Positions 4,993-7,380 of a stretch of 7,380 nucleotides of DNA are shown here, one piece after another. How positions within the stretch are numbered: position 1 is the first letter of the stretch; the number at the start of each line of letters is the position of its first letter. The notes below the pieces were generated by a model. That model saw only the letters and a program-made list of their open reading frames with translations, was not told where the DNA came from and did no database searches. The DNA is from Acidimicrobiaceae bacterium (GTDB taxonomy: Bacteria > Actinomycetota > Acidimicrobiia > Acidimicrobiales > UBA8592): NCBI GenBank assembly GCA_002722525.1, contig PBMJ01000016.1, forward strand, positions 12,810-20,189. Direction: 5' to 3'. Made by a program: the position numbers and the translations under genes.

Positions 4993-5556
4993 ATGTTAAG
5001 TAATCTAATGCTTCCTGTTCTGGTTTGTGCCGGCTGTCTAGTCATTATTCTCTTTGTCTATCTGAAAACTCGAACGAAATCAGAACGGAAAGCTTTTGCT
5101 GTTCCAAATAATCAATCAATTAAACCTGTTCGAAATGAGGGTTCGGAACCTTTAGACCCCGATTCGGGACAGACAGCTTTGGACCAAGGCCTCTTGCCGT
5201 GGCATGCATTATTTGAAAGTACTGTTTTGGACTTTATTGAGTTTTCAGATCACCTTGTTGAAGCGATTGATAGCGGTAGGCTGCTTGAAGATATGAAAGG
5301 TGTTGATGTATTTGAAGCGAATGAGACTTTAGAGTTTCAAAGGGCAGCGTCTGAGCATCCGTCACCAGAAATGGGAGCTGAGCTTTCTGCATTGCTTGCT
5401 GCTGTATCTTCGAGCTTGCATGCGTATCTTCGTGGCGATACTGACCTAACGAAACAGCAGCAGTCGGTTTATTCGGAGTACCGAGAGATGTGGTTCCAGA
5501 GACTTAGACAGTTTCCTCAAGATATTGATCGTATTATTCGTCTTCGTCGGGCTTAG
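4993..5556 (+). CDS. Single-pass membrane protein of unknown function upstream of ABC transporter
   Basis: A 187-residue protein from ATG 4993. Residues 7-24 form one hydrophobic helix (LPVLVCAGCLVIILFVYL) followed by a basic KTRTKSERK stretch, so the positive-inside rule places the rest in the cytoplasm. Residues about 36-68 are polar linker; about 69-187 look helical, with a segment ALFESTVLDFIEFSDHLVEAID (72-93), an alanine/serine-rich helix ELSALLAAVSSSLHAYL, and a basic end DRIIRLRRA. I recognise no domain or catalytic motif. No Shine-Dalgarno site precedes the start; a TAGGCT -10-like hexamer at 4973-4978 would give a leader of only about 8 nt, so it may be nearly leaderless. It ends 36 bp before the ABC ATPase start and runs the same way, so it is likely in one operon with the transporter, possibly as an accessory or regulatory membrane partner. 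That role is inferred only from position. Confidence 0.8.
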   Translation: MLSNLMLPVLVCAGCLVIILFVYLKTRTKSERKAFAVPNNQSIKPVRNEGSEPLDPDSGQTALDQGLLPWHALFESTVLDFIEFSDHLVEAIDSGRLLEDMKGVDVFEANETLEFQRAASEHPSPEMGAELSALLAAVSSSLHAYLRGDTDLTKQQQSVYSEYREMWFQRLRQFPQDIDRIIRLRRA

Positions 5557-5579
5557 GCTGAAACAATAGGTTTGAAAAC

Positions 5580-5584
5580 AGGAG
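5580..5584 (+). promoter_or_regulatory. Ribosome binding site (AGGAG) choosing ATG 5593 for the ABC ATPase
   Basis: AGGAG ends 8 nt before ATG 5593, an ideal spacing. A TTG at 5572 in the same frame lies upstream of this site and has none of its own, so the start at 5593 is preferred. Confidence 0.75.
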
Positions 5585-5592
5585 AATTTTTG

Positions 5593-6342
5593 ATGAATAG
5601 CCTGACTAACAGTCTTGATTTAGTAGCTGCGCGAAGTTCAGGAGCGACAAAGATTTACGGGTCTGGAGAAACAGAAGTCCGCGCTTTGGACGGGATTGAT
5701 GTTGCCTTTCCTAAAGGTAGATTCTCTGCCATCATGGGACCCTCGGGATCTGGAAAGTCGACTCTTATGCACTGTATGGCTGGGCTAGATGATTTAACGA
5801 GCGGCAAAGTCTTTATAGGTGATACTGATCTAACAGAATTAAACGAGCGTGAATTAACTCTCTTGCGGCGATCTCAGATTGGATTTATCTTTCAGGCATA
5901 TAATTTAGTTCCCACATTAAATGCTATTGAAAACATCACCCTCCCGATTGACTTAGCTGGACTCAAAGCAGATGAGGAATGGGTTGATGAAATTGTTGAA
6001 GTGGTGAACCTAAAAGATCGCCTCACACACAAACCAAATGAGCTATCTGGAGGGCAGCAGCAGCGAGTCGCAGTTTCACGAGCGCTGGCAAACAAGCCTG
6101 AAATTATTTTTGCTGATGAACCAACCGGAAACCTTGATTCAAAAACCGGGACAGAAATTCTGGAGTTCATGCAACTTGCGACCAAGGAACTTGAGCAAAC
6201 GATCGTTATGGTCACTCACGATCCCGTAGCTGCGAGCTTTTCAGACCAAGTGATATTTCTTGCGGACGGTCAAGTTGTCGGTGACCTAGAAGATCCAACA
6301 GCTGATGGGGTTTTAGATCAAATGCGGAGCATAGGAAACTAA
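5593..6342 (+). CDS. ABC transporter ATP-binding protein, MacB/LolD type
   Basis: From ATG 5593 the product is 249 residues, close to the usual 220-250 of the MacB/LolD/FtsE class. All nucleotide-binding motifs are intact: Walker A GPSGSGKST (49-57), Q-loop Q101 in FIFQAYNLVPTLNAIENI, signature LSGGQQQRVAVSRAL (151-165), Walker B IIFADE (171-176), D-loop region GNLD (179-182), and switch histidine H209 in VMVTHD. The phrase FQAYNLVPTLNAIENITLP is characteristic of this class, whose members power FtsX-fold permeases by mechanotransmission rather than classical transport. It is cytoplasmic and should dimerise under the permease encoded 10 bp downstream. Substrate cannot be read from the ATPase; relatives act on lipoproteins, antimicrobial peptides, or cell-wall hydrolase activation. 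The upstream one-helix protein gene ends 36 bp before this start. Confidence 0.95.
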   Translation: MNSLTNSLDLVAARSSGATKIYGSGETEVRALDGIDVAFPKGRFSAIMGPSGSGKSTLMHCMAGLDDLTSGKVFIGDTDLTELNERELTLLRRSQIGFIFQAYNLVPTLNAIENITLPIDLAGLKADEEWVDEIVEVVNLKDRLTHKPNELSGGQQQRVAVSRALANKPEIIFADEPTGNLDSKTGTEILEFMQLATKELEQTIVMVTHDPVAASFSDQVIFLADGQVVGDLEDPTADGVLDQMRSIGN

Positions 6343-6352
6343 CCGTTCTTCT

Positions 6353-7380
6353 ATGGCCCTATTTAAACTCGCTCGAAAAAACGCTTATGCTAAACCTGGA
6401 AGATTTCTTCTTACATCCCTAGCTGTACTTATTGGCGTTGCGCTAACAACTGCTGTTTTTGTATTTACAGATAGTCTTCGGGAAACCTTTGGAGGGCTTA
6501 GTGATGATATCGAATCCGGCTACGACTTAGCTGTTCGGTCAGAAATACCATTCGGAAATCGGCTCAACGCTGCTCCTATAGATTTAGAACTCCCAGAACA
6601 ACTAGCTGAAATAGAAGGAGTGGCAGCCATTCAACCCCGAGTTATCGAATTCGGAATTGTGGCGAACAAAGCAGATGGCTCTGCAGCCTTGGCGAGCAGA
6701 GGGCCGAATATTGGAATCAACTGGGAAGATAGTTCACCCACCCCGCGTCTTTTTATAGCGGAAGGGAGACCACCTGTTTCCATAACTGAATTTGCTGTTG
6801 ATATCGATACCGCCAATGAGGATGATTTCGTGGTGGGTCAAAAATATGATCTGCAGACGCCACAGGGCCTGCGGAATCTTGTTTTAACTGGAACTTTTAC
6901 CTTTGCAAACCCAGAAGAGAATGCCTCGATTGGATCGAAACTCGTTGCTATGGATACTAGATCCGCTGTGGAATTGTTCAACAGCGGCGTGGGTTATGAC
7001 GATATTACTCTCACAATTGACTCGACCTATGCGGAGGCGACGATCGTGGAGAGCGTTGAGAATATACTCCCGAACGGGCTGGAAGTCTTGACGAGAAGCG
7101 ATCTAGTTACTGAACAAGCAGATACATTCAATGAGTTTATTAACATCTTCAGAACGATTCTTTTGGTATTCGCTTTCATTATTTTGTTTGTCGCAGCATT
7201 TATTATCTATAACGTTTTCTCAATTATTATCGGTCAGAGAATCCAGGAAATCGGTTTACTTCGTGCGCTCGGAGCAACTGGAAAACAGATCACAAATTCA
7301 ATTGTTACCGAAGCTCTATTTGTAGGTATCTTCGCAACGGTTACTGGTATAGCGCTTGGATTTCCAATAGCGTTCGGGCT
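6353..7380 (+). CDS. FtsX/MacB-type ABC permease (3'-truncated by window edge)
   Basis: ATG 6353, 10 bp after the ATPase stop, opens a frame that is uninterrupted to the window edge (342 codons plus 2 bases). Order of parts: a basic amphipathic start MALFKLARKNAYAKPGR; TM1 at about 18-40 (FLLTSLAVLIGVALTTAVFVFT); an extracytoplasmic MacB-like core domain at about 41-260; TM2 at about 266-293; then GQRIQEIGLLRALGAT (294-309), the conserved FtsX-family loop that contacts the ATPase; and TM3 starting near 317. This is the N-terminal FtsX module; actinobacterial members often continue to about 850 residues with a second FtsX module, so much of the gene may lie to the right. Translation is probably coupled to the ATPase, since no good ribosome site is seen in the short gap. 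The pair forms an export or extrusion ABC system with unknown substrate. Confidence 0.95.
   Translation, partial: MALFKLARKNAYAKPGRFLLTSLAVLIGVALTTAVFVFTDSLRETFGGLSDDIESGYDLAVRSEIPFGNRLNAAPIDLELPEQLAEIEGVAAIQPRVIEFGIVANKADGSAALASRGPNIGINWEDSSPTPRLFIAEGRPPVSITEFAVDIDTANEDDFVVGQKYDLQTPQGLRNLVLTGTFTFANPEENASIGSKLVAMDTRSAVELFNSGVGYDDITLTIDSTYAEATIVESVENILPNGLEVLTRSDLVTEQADTFNEFINIFRTILLVFAFIILFVAAFIIYNVFSIIIGQRIQEIGLLRALGATGKQITNSIVTEALFVGIFATVTGIALGFPIAFG

Noticed and set aside
5572..5592. TTG 5572 as the start of the ABC ATPase
   Set aside because: The AGGAG at 5580-5584 lies after this codon and is ideally spaced for ATG 5593.

Overview
The window looks like a chromosomal segment of an actinobacterium, most likely a marine or freshwater Acidimicrobiia-type lineage with moderate-to-low GC. 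The main evidence is a DUF3499-type protein (an actinobacterial family), a cyclophilin with an N-terminal CP..DGSSPR..PPMC stretch, and an FtsX-type permease of actinobacterial style. The lineage call is inference from protein content. No rRNA, tRNA, CRISPR array, transposon or phage gene was seen.

Layout, left to right. (1) Minus strand, 1-1341: the 5' part of a crotonase/enoyl-CoA hydratase gene, preceded upstream by a GTG-started DUF3499 gene with a basic-then-acidic tail. (2) Plus strand, 1498-2496: a protein related to 2,5-dihydroxypyridine 5,6-dioxygenase (NicX), transcribed divergently from DUF3499. Its frame has no ATG, GTG or TTG near the N-terminus and appears to begin at an ATT codon behind an AGGAG site. 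(3) Plus strand, 2567-2908: a small LysM lipoprotein. (4) Plus strand, about 2978-3892: an EamA/DMT ten-helix transporter. Its first helix is encoded upstream of the first canonical start, so it too seems to start at ATT. (5) Minus strand, 3898-4458: a cyclophilin prolyl isomerase, convergent with the transporter and 5 bp from it. (6) Plus strand, 4558-4731: a 57-residue zinc-ribbon protein, easily missed because it is so short. (7) 4732-4992: non-coding, with two successive 13-14 bp hairpins with C-rich (minus strand: G-rich) loops. On the minus strand a promoter-like TTGGCT-17-TACTGT lies just upstream of them; this is a candidate structured small RNA. (8) Plus strand, 4993-7380: a probable operon of a one-helix membrane protein of unknown function, a MacB/LolD-type ABC ATPase, and the first 342 residues of its FtsX/MacB-type permease, cut by the window edge.

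Functionally, the right-hand block is an ABC export or extrusion system of unknown substrate, with a possible accessory membrane protein. The rest is a mix of metabolic, envelope and protein-folding genes with no obvious shared pathway. The most interesting points are the two apparent ATT starts sharing an ATT-TCT context, the NicX homologue that seems to lack the His-x-Asp iron ligands, the unannotated zinc-ribbon gene, and the tandem-hairpin element. None amounts to a demonstrated new system.
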